A stretch of 64,000 bases of DNA from Symbiodinium natans (taxonomy: Eukaryota > Sar > Dinophyceae > Suessiales > Symbiodiniaceae), in contig CAJNDS010002247.1 of assembly GCA_905221605.1 (NCBI GenBank), positions 1 to 64,000 on the forward strand, given 5' to 3'. Shown here in pieces: positions 1-10,278 of this stretch. Each line of letters starts with the position of its first letter. The first letter of the stretch is position 1. The translations under genes and the position numbers were made by a program. The notes beneath the pieces are model-generated. The model did not search any database. It was not told the DNA's origin and saw nothing but the letters and a program-made list of their open reading frames with translations.

Positions 1-866
1 AAATTTGATAATTGAAGATCTTTGGAAATCAAAATAGTGTGGTATCGACACAAAGCTAAAGAGCCATCTAATTGATATATTCATTCTTTTCTCATGGTTG
101 AGCCGAAGTTTGGTGATTCGGGTCGAATTGCAGGACAAATCGTTCGCGACTGCATTGACAAGAATGATCCTAATCGGCTTCAGGGTTTAGGGTTCCGGCT
201 CGGGATTCGTGTGTTTCGTGGGTTTAGGGGGGGGGGGTTACGGTTGAGGGGCAGCAACCTATGTCACGTGATGGGGATGTGGCAGTCGCCAAGTGTCAGA
301 TGTCTCAAAGAGGTCTTGCTTTCAATGCTTCAAAGAATTCGAATTGCACAACTTCAGTTCCTGCTGATCTTCTGTAAGGGAAGTGCTCCACAAGACCCTA
401 AACCAATCCTGACACTCCTTACCCACAAGCTGCACATCAAACGCTTGACCTTGCACCCCCGAACCTAATTCCATGTAGGGAAATTGGCTTAAGTTCAGCG
501 CTTTGTCAAAAGGCATGGGGCATAGTGAAGTTTGGATCGTGAGCTTGAGACCCATGAGGAATTGGAGTCTGTGCTGGTCAGCAGCCGGTCAGCTAGAATG
601 AGCTGCCGATAGGCTTTTAGGGGTTTGGGATTTTTGGCGTCACAGCGGATGTGGCAGCCGCGGTGGCGCCAACAAAGGAGGCACTGGCAAGGATACCAAG
701 CTTGCTAGTAACTTGTTAGTGAACACCCTAAGCTACAAACCCTAAACCCTAAATAATCCAGACAAAATAAGTAGAAGTTGTATGATTCAATTGCCAGCTG
801 TGTGTCGATGGGCTGACAAAGAAATATCAAGCCCAAAACTAAACAAACAACCGGGCTCTGGCGGTC
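1..866. other. Mixed non-coding sequence, left edge
   Basis: No exon with convincing splice sites was recognised. The stretch holds weak TTTAGGG-like words near 185-240, a G-run at 230-237 and a two-unit CCCTAAA array at 738-752. Short open frames at 94-468 (plus) and 322-555 (minus) overlap each other and have no supporting signal. Confidence 0.4.
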
Positions 867-989
867 TGAGCCCTAAACCCTAAACCCTAAACCCTAAACC
901 CTAAACCCTAAACCCTAAACCCTAAACCCTAAACCCTAAACCCTAAACCCTAAACCCTAAACCCTAAACCCTAAACCCTAAACCCTAAA
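867..989. repeat. CCCTAAA telomere-like array (about 17 units)
   Basis: Nearly perfect tandem CCCTAAA heptamers. The array sits immediately left of a candidate exon (991-1061) and is mirrored by a TTTAGGG array starting at 1103, so the exon lies inside an inverted repeat. Confidence 0.95.
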
Positions 990-990
990 C

Positions 991-1061
991 AGAAGCGTTG
1001 TGGCAGAAGTGCTTGCAATGCCGTTGCTGGTGCCTCCGCGCTGCAAGGGCACGCTTTGAGG
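991..1061 (-). CDS. Candidate coding exon, product unknown
   Basis: On the minus strand, AG| after CCCGAA is followed by 23 open codons ending before a GT that begins the flanking array (TTCT|GTTTAGG). The peptide contains RGGTSNGIASTSATTL, rich in small polar residues. The island is flanked left by CCCTAAA and right by TTTAGGG arrays. The acceptor is AG|C rather than the more usual AG|G. No family recognised. Confidence 0.4.
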
Positions 1062-1102
1062 CTTTCGGGTTTGCGGGTGGCTTCTAGGGACTGTCCGCGC
1101 CT

Positions 1103-1214
1103 TAGGGTTTAGGGTTTAGGGTTTAGGGTTTAGGGTTTGGGGTTTAGGGTTTAGGGTTCAGGGTTTAGGGTTTAGGGTTTAGGGTTTAGGGTTTCGGGTT
1201 TAGGGTATAGGGTA
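1103..1214. repeat. TTTAGGG telomere-like array
   Basis: Tandem TTTAGGG units with single-base variants (TTTGGGG, TTCAGGG, TTTCGGG, ATAGGG). It lies opposite in orientation to the array at 867-989 across a 113-bp island. Confidence 0.93.
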
Positions 1215-1245
1215 TATAGAAATTGTATGGGGTTTGGGTCCCAAT

Positions 1246-1305
1246 AAGTTTTGACCGAAACGTTTTGACCGAAAGTTTTGACCGAAACGTTTTGACCGAA
1301 AGTTT
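1246..1305. repeat. TTTTGACCGAAACG short tandem repeat
   Basis: A 12-14-bp word (TTTTGACCGAAA, with or without CG) is repeated four times in direct order. It is unrelated to the telomere-like heptamer and no gene overlaps it. Confidence 0.8.
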
Positions 1306-1367
1306 TGTTTTTAAAACTATGTTTCAGTTTTTTCTTGGGGTGAGGGGGTGAAGGAATGGGGCCCATT

Positions 1368-1465
1368 TGGGGGGAGATCTGGGGGAGATCTGGGGGGAGA
1401 TCGGGGGAGATCTGGGGAGATCTGGAAGGAGATTTGGGGAGATCTGGAGGGAGATCTGGGGCGGG
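1368..1465. repeat. GGGGAGATCT-type minisatellite
   Basis: Repeats of GGGGGAGATCTGG with 10-20-bp period, purine-rich on the plus strand. The overlapping open frames on both strands (Pro/Ser-rich on minus, Gly/Asp-rich on plus) follow from the repeat and are not taken as genes. Confidence 0.75.
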
Positions 1466-1629
1466 TACCGGCACCGTTTTTCAGGTTTTCGAACCTGGGT
1501 AAAGCTTTGGGGGGTACCTTCATCCTGAGAAACGTTGAGAAGTGAACCTGGAACTGCGGATTTAAGTGTGCGGTTGTTTTTTGGGCTGCTAAGCTCGAAC
1601 CGAAACTCTAAACCCCTAAACCCAAAAAC

Positions 1630-1719
1630 CCGAATCTCCTCTTGCGGTGTTGCCCTCAAACGTCGCACTGACAAATGATGGTAAGCACGGGGCTGTGCTA
1701 CCAAGTATGGGAGACATTC
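1630..1719 (-). CDS. Candidate coding exon, product unknown
   Basis: Minus-strand island of exactly 90 nt (30 codons) with an AG|G acceptor (AACTGAAG|GAATG) and a GT donor (CGG|GTTTTT). It starts and ends in phase 0. The peptide begins ECLPYLVAQPRAYHH and ends RLRATPQEEIR. Unlike most islands it has CCCTAAA-type sequence on both sides. No family recognised. Confidence 0.5.
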
Positions 1720-1736
1720 CTTCAGTTTAAAGTTTA

Positions 1737-1789
1737 ACCCTAAACCCTAAACCCTAAACCCTAAACCCTAAACCCTAAACCCTAAACCC
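1737..1789. repeat. CCCTAAA telomere-like array
   Basis: Seven near-perfect heptamers. On the minus strand the array lies just upstream of the acceptor of the exon ending at 1719. Confidence 0.93.
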
Positions 1790-2218
1790 GGGTCTAGGGT
1801 TTATTGAAATCCTGAAGAACCTCCCAGCCTCCCTGGGAACCCGGAGGTAGGGTATCTTATAGAAGGCTTCCGTATGGGGCATCTCAGGGCTAAGAGTACT
1901 ATGGTACTAAGGTACGGAGGGCATGCAACATGGGGGGAACCGGTCCATTCTACCTTCAAGCAGCTTGCCATTTTCCGGATAACCAGACCCTCGTGCACAG
2001 AAGACAAGAGGTCTAAAGCTCCAGACACACCGGACACTAAGGTTCTAAACTCTAGGCCCTACATCCTGAACCGTGAAGCTTCGTAGCCTTTCTAGCTTCG
2101 GGGCTTCCACTTTCAAGTTCGTCTTGGGCTTTTTGGGGACCAAGCCTAAGCCCTGAAACCCACAGATTGTAGACCCAAACCCCCCAAATCCACAGCAACC
2201 CAAACACTAACCCACCCC
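1790..2218. other. Unassigned stretch with opposing open frames
   Basis: Open frames on minus (1801-2037) and plus (1874-2086) overlap and neither has clear splice sites. A short plus-strand possibility at about 1801-1849 ends in GAG|GTAGGG. Undecided between intron and coding. Confidence 0.3.
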
Positions 2219-2299
2219 CCAAACCCTAAACCCTAAAGCCCTATATCCCTAAACCCTAAACCCTAAACCCTAAACCCTAAACCCTAAACCCTAAACTCT
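2219..2299. repeat. CCCTAAA telomere-like array
   Basis: About ten heptamers with one interruption (2236-2248). Left flank of the exon at 2316-2428. Confidence 0.93.
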
Positions 2300-2315
2300 A
2301 ACAATAATACCATAC

Positions 2316-2428
2316 CGTGATTCCTCCCATCCGAGGCGGCCAGCACATATGTGGTGCCTAACAGCCCTGGCTCGCGAAAGGCCAAGAATCCACCGGAACC
2401 TGACTCCTGAACATCGCTAAGCCCTGGC
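2316..2428 (-). CDS. Candidate coding exon, product unknown
   Basis: Minus strand: AAAG|G acceptor, 37 open codons, and CACG|GTATGG donor. The peptide includes GFLAFREPGLLGTTYVLAAS and then DGRNH, which reads like a folded domain. A second AG|G acceptor at 2411 would shorten it. The island lies between CCCTAAA (left) and TTTAGGG (right). No family recognised. Confidence 0.45.
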
Positions 2429-2441
2429 CTTTCATGCAGAA

Positions 2442-2468
2442 GGTTTAGGGTTTAGGGTTTAGGGTTTA
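2442..2468. repeat. TTTAGGG telomere-like array (short)
   Basis: Four units directly abutting the island at 2316-2428, opposite in orientation to the array at 2219-2299. Confidence 0.9.
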
Positions 2469-4029
2469 CTTTCAAGGGTTATGCAGGGCTTTCAAGCTGC
2501 AGGGCCTCTGACCCTAGCCCAAACCCTGGACCCGAAACCCTAAACTATGCTGTGCAACCATGAGGTGTAAGATTGAACCCTGCACCCCAACAACCCATCC
2601 ATGGATTGGAGAAAGATTCGCCCATCACCCACTACATGAACAAGAGGTTTTAGAGTTGTCAAATTAGGGTCCCTGTTTGTAACATCGCCATCATGAAGAG
2701 ATCTGACCTGCTATCCCAAACAAAAGTGCCCATGAAATGGCGAGTCCCAAGACAGCAAGCCTAAACGACAGTCCGAGAACCATCCCTCAGGCTCTTGTGG
2801 ATCCCATGGCAGTTATGTGAAGTGGCCAAAAACCACATCACATACTCTCGGCTGAGGGGTAAGGGCTTTGGGCTTCAGGTCTTTGGCGTCTTAGTGTTTA
2901 GGGGCCCTCATGATTCTCTGGATCCGAAACAATCCAGTTGCGGCTGGTGTCTGCACGTGGACTGCTGAAGGATTGCCAAGGACAGCAAAATTTTGCGGTT
3001 AACCTAGAGAGTTGAGGGGAGGCTACCCCAGGATCGTCGGGTGCTGGAGGGACTGTAGAGCCAACACCCGCCGTTGATCTCAGCAAGGCACAGTAACACA
3101 CATGGTCAGAACTCAGCTAGAACCTGCCATCTTCGACAACAGGGGATCTAAGGCCCTTCTACGTCCATCGATAGGCCCTGCCACGTGGCAGCGAACTTCG
3201 GGGATGTGGGATCGAAGGATGTTGGGCTTAGGGCTTCTTGTCTTGGGTGAGGCTGTCGGTCTCAGGGTGCTAGGGGTTTCCGAAATTAGGGGTCCCTTAT
3301 TGGGGCCCTTACTATAAGGGAATCTGCAGAGTCCTTTTGGGGTCTCTGTAGGGGTCCCATATTTTGGTAAACCCACATTTAGGGGAATCAATGGTTCGGG
3401 TTTAGGACTACACCATCCACAGGCCCGGCAATCCCCAAGGGGCATCCTGCAAACAAAGGGCGTGCGAGAGATCGCAGCCATGACTCGCCACCGTGATCTC
3501 GTTCTGGGCTTTGAGGGTTCAGGGTTTAGAAGTCTACTATCGGGGCATTAATAACTGGAATAGGGTTTTGGGATTAAACTAATAGTAGAATTTTTGTAGG
3601 GACCAGAATGGAGTACCTTTAGTAATTATTCCGACCCCTATATCAGGGTTTGGGGAATTGATCTTCGACACTGGGAAACTCTTCTAGAACAAAATACCTA
3701 GACTAAATCTAGACCCAGGAGTAACCTTGGAATAAAAAGGATACCCTTTTTGGTTTTAGGGGAGTATAAGGGAACCCCAACCCTTGAAATATTAAACCCC
3801 CCTACCCCCTAATATTACCCCCCCCCCCCTCCCATTATAGTTACATTCTAGTATATTGGGGGATTTTAATATTAGAGGGTAGGGGGGGGGTTTAATGTTA
3901 GGGGGAGGGGATTCAGGGCCTACTCCGGGTCCTAGAAACGGTCAACCCAAGCTCAACAGCCCTGAGCCCAATCCCTCCCCCAAACAAGGGACCCACCCCC
4001 CTAAACCAAAAGAGAAGCTTCAAACCCAA
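2469..4029. other. Intron-like stretch with foldback repeats
   Basis: No firm exon. A weak minus candidate at 3414-3446 (GCAG|G acceptor, ATG|GTGTAG donor) is phase-compatible with the island at 4136-4199. Also present are a C-run with a matching G-run (3819-3833 and 3883-3892) in an inverted arrangement, and the short element at 3535-3645. Open frames at 2898-3101 and 3113-3481 (minus) are unproven. Confidence 0.35.
3535..3645 (+). mobile_element. MITE-like element, family TATAGGGG, copy 1
   Basis: About 110 bp with short inverted ends (left CTATCGGGGC, right GACCCCTATA) and a conserved internal word AATAGGGTTTTGGG. Related copies lie at 27214-27319, 29570-29677 and, reversed, 30203-30313. 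It has no coding capacity, so it would be non-autonomous if mobile. Confidence 0.6.
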
Positions 4030-4106
4030 AACCCGAAACCCAAAACCCTAAACCCTAAACCCTAAACCCTAAACCCGAAACCCTAAACCCGAAACCCTAA
4101 ACCCTA
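4030..4106. repeat. CCCTAAA telomere-like array
   Basis: Eleven units including CCCGAAA and CCCAAAA variants. Left flank of the island at 4136-4199. Confidence 0.92.
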
Positions 4107-4135
4107 GATGTGAAGAAGCCTGGTGCCCAGCTCAC

Positions 4136-4199
4136 CGACAGCGAGCGGAGGCGAGTCCAAGAAACTTTCGTGGCCCAAAAGCGTCTCTCTGATGCTTCG
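4136..4199 (-). CDS. Candidate coding exon, product unknown
   Basis: Minus strand: GTCCAG| acceptor and a strong GTGAGC donor. Read in phase 1, as required by the exon at 4641-4707, it gives AKHQRDAFGPRKFLGLASAR and leaves phase 2. A plus-strand frame over 4108-4209 (including LTDSERRRVQETFVAQKRLS) is also open and looks protein-like, so the strand is uncertain. Confidence 0.4.
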
Positions 4200-4507
4200 C
4201 TGGACGGGGGTACAGGGTTAGGGTTGAGAGTTTAGGAGTTCAGGGCGGAGCCTTGTCAAGGTCTCGGGCTACGGTTTCAGGGAACACAAGCACCACCACT
4301 GTCATAGTTGTATGGGGGGGGGGGAAAGGTGGGAGTGGTTGCGAAGAAGGTCCTTTAATGGGAAGGGGCCGCGGGCTAAGAGTCTTAAAGTGGAATCCGG
4401 AACAAAAATGGGAGCATGCCTCACTATAGGCCCTCCGGCAGCCCCGAAGCCATAAAGTCTTAAACGCCTTGAAAAGCCAAAGCTCTCCAGATCCTACCCT
4501 GCACTCC

Positions 4508-4582
4508 TTAGGGTTTAGGGTTTAGGGTTTAGGGTTTAGGGTTTAGGGTTTAGGGTTTAGGGTTTAGGGTTTCGGGTTTAGG
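4508..4582. repeat. TTTAGGG telomere-like array
   Basis: About ten units ending in a TTTCGGG variant. Confidence 0.93.
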
Positions 4583-4640
4583 GACTAGGGTTCCGGTTTG
4601 GGGTTTGGAGGATGTCGAAGTGCTCGGCTAACTGCTGCAC

Positions 4641-4707
4641 CATCGCTCAAGAACTCAGACCAAAGGCAGCGCAATTCCGCGTGACCACCATTGGGCCAAC
4701 GAGTCAC
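4641..4707 (-). CDS. Candidate coding exon, product unknown
   Basis: The acceptor CCTAAAAG|GTG is made by the telomere-like array itself. The frame stays open for 22 codons (starts VTRWPNGGHAELRCLWSEFL) to a GATG|GTGCAG donor, phase 0 to 1. The frame continues open beyond the donor. TTTAGGG arrays flank both sides. Joins in phase with 5352-5417 and 4136-4199. Confidence 0.45.
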
Positions 4708-4710
4708 CTT

Positions 4711-4733
4711 TTAGGGTTTAGGGTTTAGGGTGA
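4711..4733. repeat. TTTAGGG telomere-like array (short)
   Basis: Three units. On the minus strand they read as CCCTAAA leading directly into the AAAG| acceptor of the neighbouring exon. Confidence 0.88.
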
Positions 4734-5287
4734 GGGGTCCGCGTTGGGGTGCTGCCTCACCCATGGATACTCGCACCTACTCAAAACCCGAAATCTCAGA
4801 TCCCAAGACGTAAGGATTGAGGGGGTAGCTCTTCGCTTCAGCATAGATTTAGCTCAGGGTCGAGTTCCTCCCAAACCCCAAATACCAACCCTTAAACGGT
4901 TGCATGCCAGGGTGTCGAAAAGCTCGGAGACCTGAACCTGAACCCTAAGGGTTTAGGGTTTAGGGTTTAGGTTGAAGAAATCCCTGCCATAACGGCCCTC
5001 AGACCTTCCCATAGAGGTCCCTGAATACGGCCCCCGGTGTTCTGGTTTGGTAGTTGCTCAACAAGGGACAATAGTTTCGAGAACTGATCAAACACCTCAC
5101 AACTACTTCCAGGTTCAAACGTCATACGTAGACCCTCCGTGAAATTTCATTGGCCGTTATCCGTATGGTGAAGGATTTAGGGTAGCCAGAAGTGGGGTTG
5201 CAAGATACAAGGATCCAAATAAGCTTGCAACAAGCTTTTGCTAAAGTTACCCTACTTATTCTCCTTATAGTACTGCCAGATAGAGAT

Positions 5288-5339
5288 ACCCTAAACCCTA
5301 AACCCTAAACCCTTAAACCCTAAACCCTAAACCCCAAAC
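5288..5339. repeat. CCCTAAA telomere-like array
   Basis: Seven units with one inserted T. Left flank of the island at 5352-5417; a TTTAGGG array follows at 5455-5489. Confidence 0.92.
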
Positions 5340-5351
5340 CTCCAGGCATAC

Positions 5352-5417
5352 CGAAATCCATCGGAGCCTGTGGAAGCGGCCAGACATCGCAAAACTGAAG
5401 AGCAAAGGTTCGTGGAC
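5352..5417 (-). CDS. Candidate coding exon, product unknown
   Basis: Minus strand: CCCAG|G acceptor, exactly 66 nt, GTATGC donor, phase 0 to 0. The peptide runs VHEPLLFSFAMSGRFHRLRW. A competing plus-strand reading (AYRNPSEPVEAARHRKTEEQ and on) has more purine-first codons. The minus call rests on splice fit and on joining in phase with 4641-4707. Confidence 0.4.
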
Positions 5418-5863
5418 CTGGGCAAGGCCGCTGGTCTCTAAAGGGAGCTTAGGGGTTTAGGGTTTAGGGTTTAGGGGTTTTGGGGTTTAGGTTCTAGCTG
5501 TTTAGGAGTTGGCGCTGTGGCGCTCGGTGTTCAGAACAGTAACAGTTTTGACTGGTTAAGCCTGGCAGAACAAGGGTACGCATTTTCTTGCTTTTGTTTT
5601 CGCCGGTTCGTCAAAGGGGCCCAGAATCCAAATAAGGGCAAAACAGGGCAACATCAACTACCATCCATAAAACCCTGAGCCCTAGGGCTAAACCGTAAAT
5701 CCTAAACCCTAAGCCCGAAGCCCAGTTTCCCAGATACGCTTGTGGGGCTGACCCTTCGCCCCCTTAATGTCGCCGGTTTAGGGTTTAGGGCTTAGGGCGT
5801 GGGGTTTTGGGTTTAGGGCTTATGGTATGGGGTGGGTGGGGGTTCAGGCTTGGAGTTGCAAAG

Positions 5864-5985
5864 GTTTAGGGTTTAGGGTTTAGGGTTTAGGGTTTAGGGT
5901 TTAGGGTTTAGGGTTTAGGGTTTAGGGTTTAGGGTTTAGGGTTTAGGGTTTAGGGTTTAGGGTTTAGGGTTTAGGGTTTAGGGTT
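5864..5985. repeat. TTTAGGG telomere-like array (about 17 units)
   Basis: One of the longest pure plus-orientation arrays in the window, with no variant units. Confidence 0.95.
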
Positions 5986-7161
5986 TATGCAGCCCGCGCA
6001 ACAACAGGCTCACGCTAGCTTTTAACCGCCGCCACAACGAGACAACATACTAGGTTGGCCCCTTAAACCCTCTGACAAGTATTCCGGAAGATGGCCCTTT
6101 AAACCCAACAGGAGGAACATGTAAAAAGGTCCCAAAAACCTGCCCAACATGTCTTCTGCTTGAATGACGTGACAATCCAAGGGCAGCCCTTAACCCTAAG
6201 CCCTAAACACTCAACCCTAAACCCTAATCCCCACACCCTACACCCCACAGGGTGCGTGCTGGCGCACACTCAAACCTAAACCTTTGGGGTCTAGGGGCTG
6301 AGGGTTTAGGGTTTACACCTACAACCGAATCCCCTGAACTTGGCTCAGAACTTGTAAGGGCCGGACAAGCTGCGAGCCGCTCACCGGTCGTACCTTAAAG
6401 AGTCTTCTTGCCCATTGCAATGTGTCATTTAGGGATTTGGGGGGTTTCTGCAAGTGGATTTAGGGTTTAGGGTTTAAGGGTTTCCGGGTTTGGGGCTTGG
6501 GGGTTTAGGGGTTTAGGGCTTCAGGTTTTGAACTTGAGTTGTGGGATTTCGGGATTTGGTGCTCAAGGCGCATCCAGCGCTTCAGTGATTTATTGCTTTC
6601 GGGTTTGGGGCTAGGGCTTAGGGTTTGGCGTATATAGTTTAGGGTTTGGGGTTTAGGGCTTAAAGCTTGAAAGTGTTCAGACTTGAAACTGACAGGCTGC
6701 AAAGATTGCTGGTAGAGTTCAATGATTGCGAATGGCTGTGCGTGCTATGCAGGCCTATGCTTTCTGATCTCCCCCATATTAGACCCTAAACCTCAACCCG
6801 AAACCCCTGGTGTTTTGAAACCCTAAACCCTAAACCCTAACAGCCAAAGAGATTTCAGTACAGAATACATATGCCATCAGCAGAGGGCTTTGCCCTTGTT
6901 AAAGCCAAACGAGAGTTCCCTCTGAGTCAGAAATTTACATGGATCACCCAAAACCCTCACAAGGCTAAACTTGCCCAAAGCCCACAGCCCCAAGCCTGAG
7001 AATCCGCCGAGGCCTCGGGTTGTGGGTGTATGGGGAGCATAAAGCAGGTACCCCGCCTCTAATCCTGCCGTGCCCCAACCCCGAAATCCTTTTGCACACC
7101 TATATGTCTCTCCTCAATCCCCCGCCCCCCCCCCCCCCCCCCCCAAGCTCTCCTAAGCACC

Positions 7162-7193
7162 CTAAACCCGAAACCCTAAACCCTAAACCCTAA
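7162..7193. repeat. CCCTAAA telomere-like array (short)
   Basis: Four to five units. Left flank of the exon at 7203-7265; the right flank is the TTTAGGG array at 7291-7360. Confidence 0.9.
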
Positions 7194-7202
7194 ACTCTTG
7201 AC

Positions 7203-7265
7203 GCCGACGACCAGTGGCATTGACTTGTCCTTCTTGGACTTCTTCTGCTCGGCGCGCTTCTTGGC
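7203..7265 (-). CDS. Candidate lysine-rich coding exon
   Basis: Minus strand: CTAAAG|GCC acceptor and 63 nt (21 codons) to a GT at 7202. The peptide is AKKRAEQKKSKKDKSMPLVV followed by G. Its composition matches the lysine/alanine-rich exons further right (7841-7935, 10279-10335), so all may belong to one nuclear or ribosome-associated protein. No domain recognised. Confidence 0.45.
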
Positions 7266-7290
7266 CTTTAGATTTTTGGGCTTTTGGGGC

Positions 7291-7360
7291 CTTAGGGTTT
7301 AGGGTTTAGGGTTTAGGGTTTAGGGGTTTAGGGTTTAGGGTTTAGGGTTTAGGGTTTAGG
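7291..7360. repeat. TTTAGGG telomere-like array
   Basis: About ten units, opposite in orientation to 7162-7193 across the exon between them. Confidence 0.93.
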
Positions 7361-7730
7361 GGCTTGGGGGCTTTGGGCGTAGGGCCTATGTGGTTTCGGG
7401 GCTTTAGGGGCTTTGGGGGTTTGGGGGGTTTTAGGGATTTTAGGCATTTTAGGGGGTTTTAGGGCTTCTGAGGTTTTAGAGTTGAGGGTGGCTTAGGCAA
7501 TTTTCGGCTTCAGCCCGTCTGCAGAACCCAAACTCCAAAGAACCCAAACCCTAAGACAGCAGAGACCCTGCAAACCCGATGAGCACTACAAGCCACCATA
7601 AGCCTTAATCACACCCTACTTACATGGACCCTGGGCTACTATGACTAAAGGGCTACTATTAGGTTACTGTTGGGATTTGTCTGGGACTGAAAGGAGCTCT
7701 AACTTGCCAACTCGGGAGGGGGGCATCGAA

Positions 7731-7829
7731 CACCCTAAACCCTAAACCCTAAACCCTAAACCCTAAACCCTAAACCCTAAACCCTAAACCCTAAACCCTA
7801 AACCCTAAACCCTAAACCCTAAACCCTTT
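7731..7829. repeat. CCCTAAA telomere-like array (14 units)
   Basis: Pure heptamers. On the minus strand it follows the GTCGAG donor of the exon at 7841-7935. Confidence 0.95.
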
Positions 7830-7840
7830 CAACCCTCGAC

Positions 7841-7935
7841 CTGCCCTCTTGCCAACGGACGGCCTCTGCAGCGGCGAGTTTCGCCGCATCCGAGGCGGCG
7901 GGTTTCTTCGCAGCGGCTTTCTTCTTCTTCAAGGC
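7841..7935 (-). CDS. Candidate lysine/alanine-rich coding exon
   Basis: Minus strand: AACCAG|GCC acceptor, 31 codons plus 2 nt, donor CAG|GTCGAG. The peptide begins ALKKKKAAAKKPAASD and ends AAAEAVRWQEG, a basic low-complexity run followed by a helix-like segment. Such composition is common in histone H1-like, ribosomal and translation-factor tails, but no family can be named. Confidence 0.55.
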
Positions 7936-8677
7936 CTGGTTTGGGTTTCAGGGTCAGCGGCTTAAGTTCTGGAGTCCTGTTTGAGTGGGTTTCTTAGGGC
8001 TTCAGGGTGTAGTAGGATATAGGTTCACAACTCACAGGGCTGCATGGAGTTTAGGGTTGTAGGGTTACAGGATTTTGGGACTTAGGGTGGGGGCTGTAGG
8101 GTTGGGGTTGGGGGGATGGTCACAGACTTCGGCCAACACCTGAAGACCCTAAACCCCAAACCCCAAAACCCAAAACCCCAAACCCCAAACCCTAAATCCT
8201 AGACCCTAGACCCTGAACCCTAAACTCTAAACTCTAACCTGCAAGTGGTGCTTCCACATGCAAAATGCGTAACCTGCGAAGCGCAAAGTGCCTACAAGCC
8301 CACAGCTTCGTTGCAAGGGTTTAGGGTTTAGGGTTTAGGGTGTAGGGTTTAGGGTTTAGGGTTTAGGGTTTAGGGCTTAGGGCATAGGCTTGTAGACGTG
8401 GCTTAGGCGGCTTAGGGTTTAGGGCCTAGGCCTCTTAGGGCTCAGGGCTCAGGTTTAGGGTTTAGGGCATTACAAGGCTTATGGGGCGTATGGCCATATA
8501 GGCTTTTTTGGGAGGAGGACTGCGCAACTAGTTGCAGCAACTTGGCTGGACAAGGGCTATCTTAAGGGGCTGACGCAGGATGGCAGTCCCACACCTTACA
8601 GCCCTACATGATCAGTTCTCTACATGACACTTCTTTTTTTTGGGTACCCGAGATAGAGGGCGCCATTGAATGGAAAG

Positions 8678-8775
8678 TCATTTCTTCAGAGAAATAACCG
8701 CACGGCCCGCGCCCCCGGCCTCCAAGGCAGCCTGCCGCGCTGCTTCATCGACAACCTGCTTCGACAGGCTGCTTT
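8678..8775 (-). CDS. Candidate coding exon, possibly C-terminal
   Basis: Minus strand: GGGGCAG| acceptor after a TTTAGGG-type stretch. The frame reads SSLSKQVVDEAARQAALEAG, continues to VISLKK and ends at a TGA (8680-8678). A GT at GCG|GTTATT could instead end the exon earlier. The helix-rich Ala/Glu/Arg composition resembles neighbouring exons. Confidence 0.45.
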
Positions 8776-8780
8776 CTGCC

Positions 8781-8887
8781 CCTAAGCCCTAAACCCTAAA
8801 CCCTAAACCCTAAACCCTAAACCCTAAACCCTGAACCCTAAACCCTGAACCCTGAACCCTAAACCCCAAACCCCAAACCCTAAACCC
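8781..8887. repeat. CCCTAAA telomere-like array with CCCTGAA variants
   Basis: About 15 units. CCCTGAA and CCCCAAA variants cluster in the right half, a sign of local copying. Confidence 0.93.
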
Positions 8888-9600
8888 TTTCGAAGGCGCG
8901 TGAGGATCGTGTAGTGTGCGCCATACCTATCGTTACCCCATGTTGAGAACGTGTGCGAGCCAATGTATGATGCACCCAAAACATGTCCCTAAACCCTAAA
9001 CCGTAGACCCCCAACTCCTAAGCAATCCTGCCCAAGGCCCGATGTTTCTAACTTGACTTTGTCGTCCGAGCCTGGTGTTTCGCTTCAGGTCTACGCTTGG
9101 CGATGGCATGTCGTGACATGATTATACTCGTATAATAAAATATGATTCTAGATCATTTCTTCATGTGATACCAAATTGCAGAATGCATACTCATTCTAAT
9201 TTGCTTTCGTCTGCTCTAGATTAGAATACCTGGGCCAGTTTACAGCAAGACAGCAATCCGGTCGGCAGCCGACATGTCAGAGGCAGCCTTAGCCAGGGCC
9301 TTTTCACATGACCTCTATACTGACAGTCACACTCACAGTAGCAAAACACAGTAATACGAATAATAATAAGAATAATGAAAAATATAAAAATAATAATAGC
9401 AGTACTGAGAGTAGTAGAACAAACCAAAGAAAAACCCGCTGCGTGGCTTTGGCCATGCACAGGCACATGGCAGAGTGCGATGGTTTTTTTTATGGGGTGC
9501 CTGAGAAGCTCACAAGCGGCTTGTTTCACCTGAACCTGCAAAGAGTAGTCCTCGACCCTACGCCAATATGCTTTGTTAGCTAGGAGCGTTTAGCGCGCAC

Positions 9601-9636
9601 CTTCTCCTCCTCGTTCTCCTTTTCTGCACCCTTCTC
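9601..9636 (-). CDS. Candidate micro-exon, Glu/Lys-rich
   Basis: Minus strand: AAAG|G acceptor, exactly 36 nt (EKGAEKENEEEK), donor AAG|GTGCGC, phase 0 to 0. The telomere-like flanks here are weak. Twelve codons alone could arise by chance. Support comes from phase and composition shared with the neighbouring exons. Confidence 0.4.
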
Positions 9637-10004
9637 CTTTCCACAAAGGCCAGGGTGTAGGGTACATGGTCTAGGGGTTGTAGGTCGTAGGGTAAAGGGT
9701 CTGCATAGCGCTTGGTATAGGGATTTTATGCTTCAGCGTCTAGGGGCAGGGCAGGTCCCCATGATGGAGGCGGAACAACCGTAAACCCAAAATATCTAAA
9801 GCCCAAACCATAAATCCTAAACCCTAGACCCTAAACGCCCTTAAGCCCGAAGCGGGTGGTGGCAACCCTTACCCTAAACCCCAAACCCCAAAAACGGGTG
9901 TGTATTCTTATATGCCCTACAATTTAGGGCACCACCAGGGTCGTTCAGCTTGTCTACGGGCAGTTGGGGATAGTACATAGTACACCGATCTAGACTGGAA
10001 ACCT

Positions 10005-10065
10005 TGAGGGTTCAGGGTTTAGGGTTTAGGGTTTAGGGTATAGGGTATAGGGTATAGGGTTTAGG
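10005..10065. repeat. TTTAGGG/TATAGGG telomere-like array
   Basis: Four to five TTTAGGG units followed by three TATAGGG variants in a row, an example of local spread of a variant unit. Confidence 0.88.
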
Positions 10066-10278
10066 GGTACCTGGCTGAAGAGCCCAAAAAACAAGAGCTC
10101 ATTGTTCAGCTCAGGCCTCTGACGGATAGCTCTAGCACATGGGGGTGCTGAGGCCTGAGCCCCAAGCCCTGAAATCTTAAGCACTGCATTTTTCTAAACC
10201 CAAACCCTAAACCCAAAACCCTAAACCCTAATCCCTTAACCCTGAACCCGAAATCCCTACAACCCCAAGAAGCCCAGC

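Larger units (their letters stand above)
5418..7202. other. Long intron-like stretch with arrays
   Basis: Holds TTTAGGG arrays (5455-5489, 5775-5800, 5864-5985, 6456-6480), short C-type arrays (6190-6232, 6817-6842) and a 21-bp C-run (7124-7144). A possible exon around 5990-6030 was not supported by splice sites. The minus open frame 6505-6702 consists of degenerate heptamers. Confidence 0.4.
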
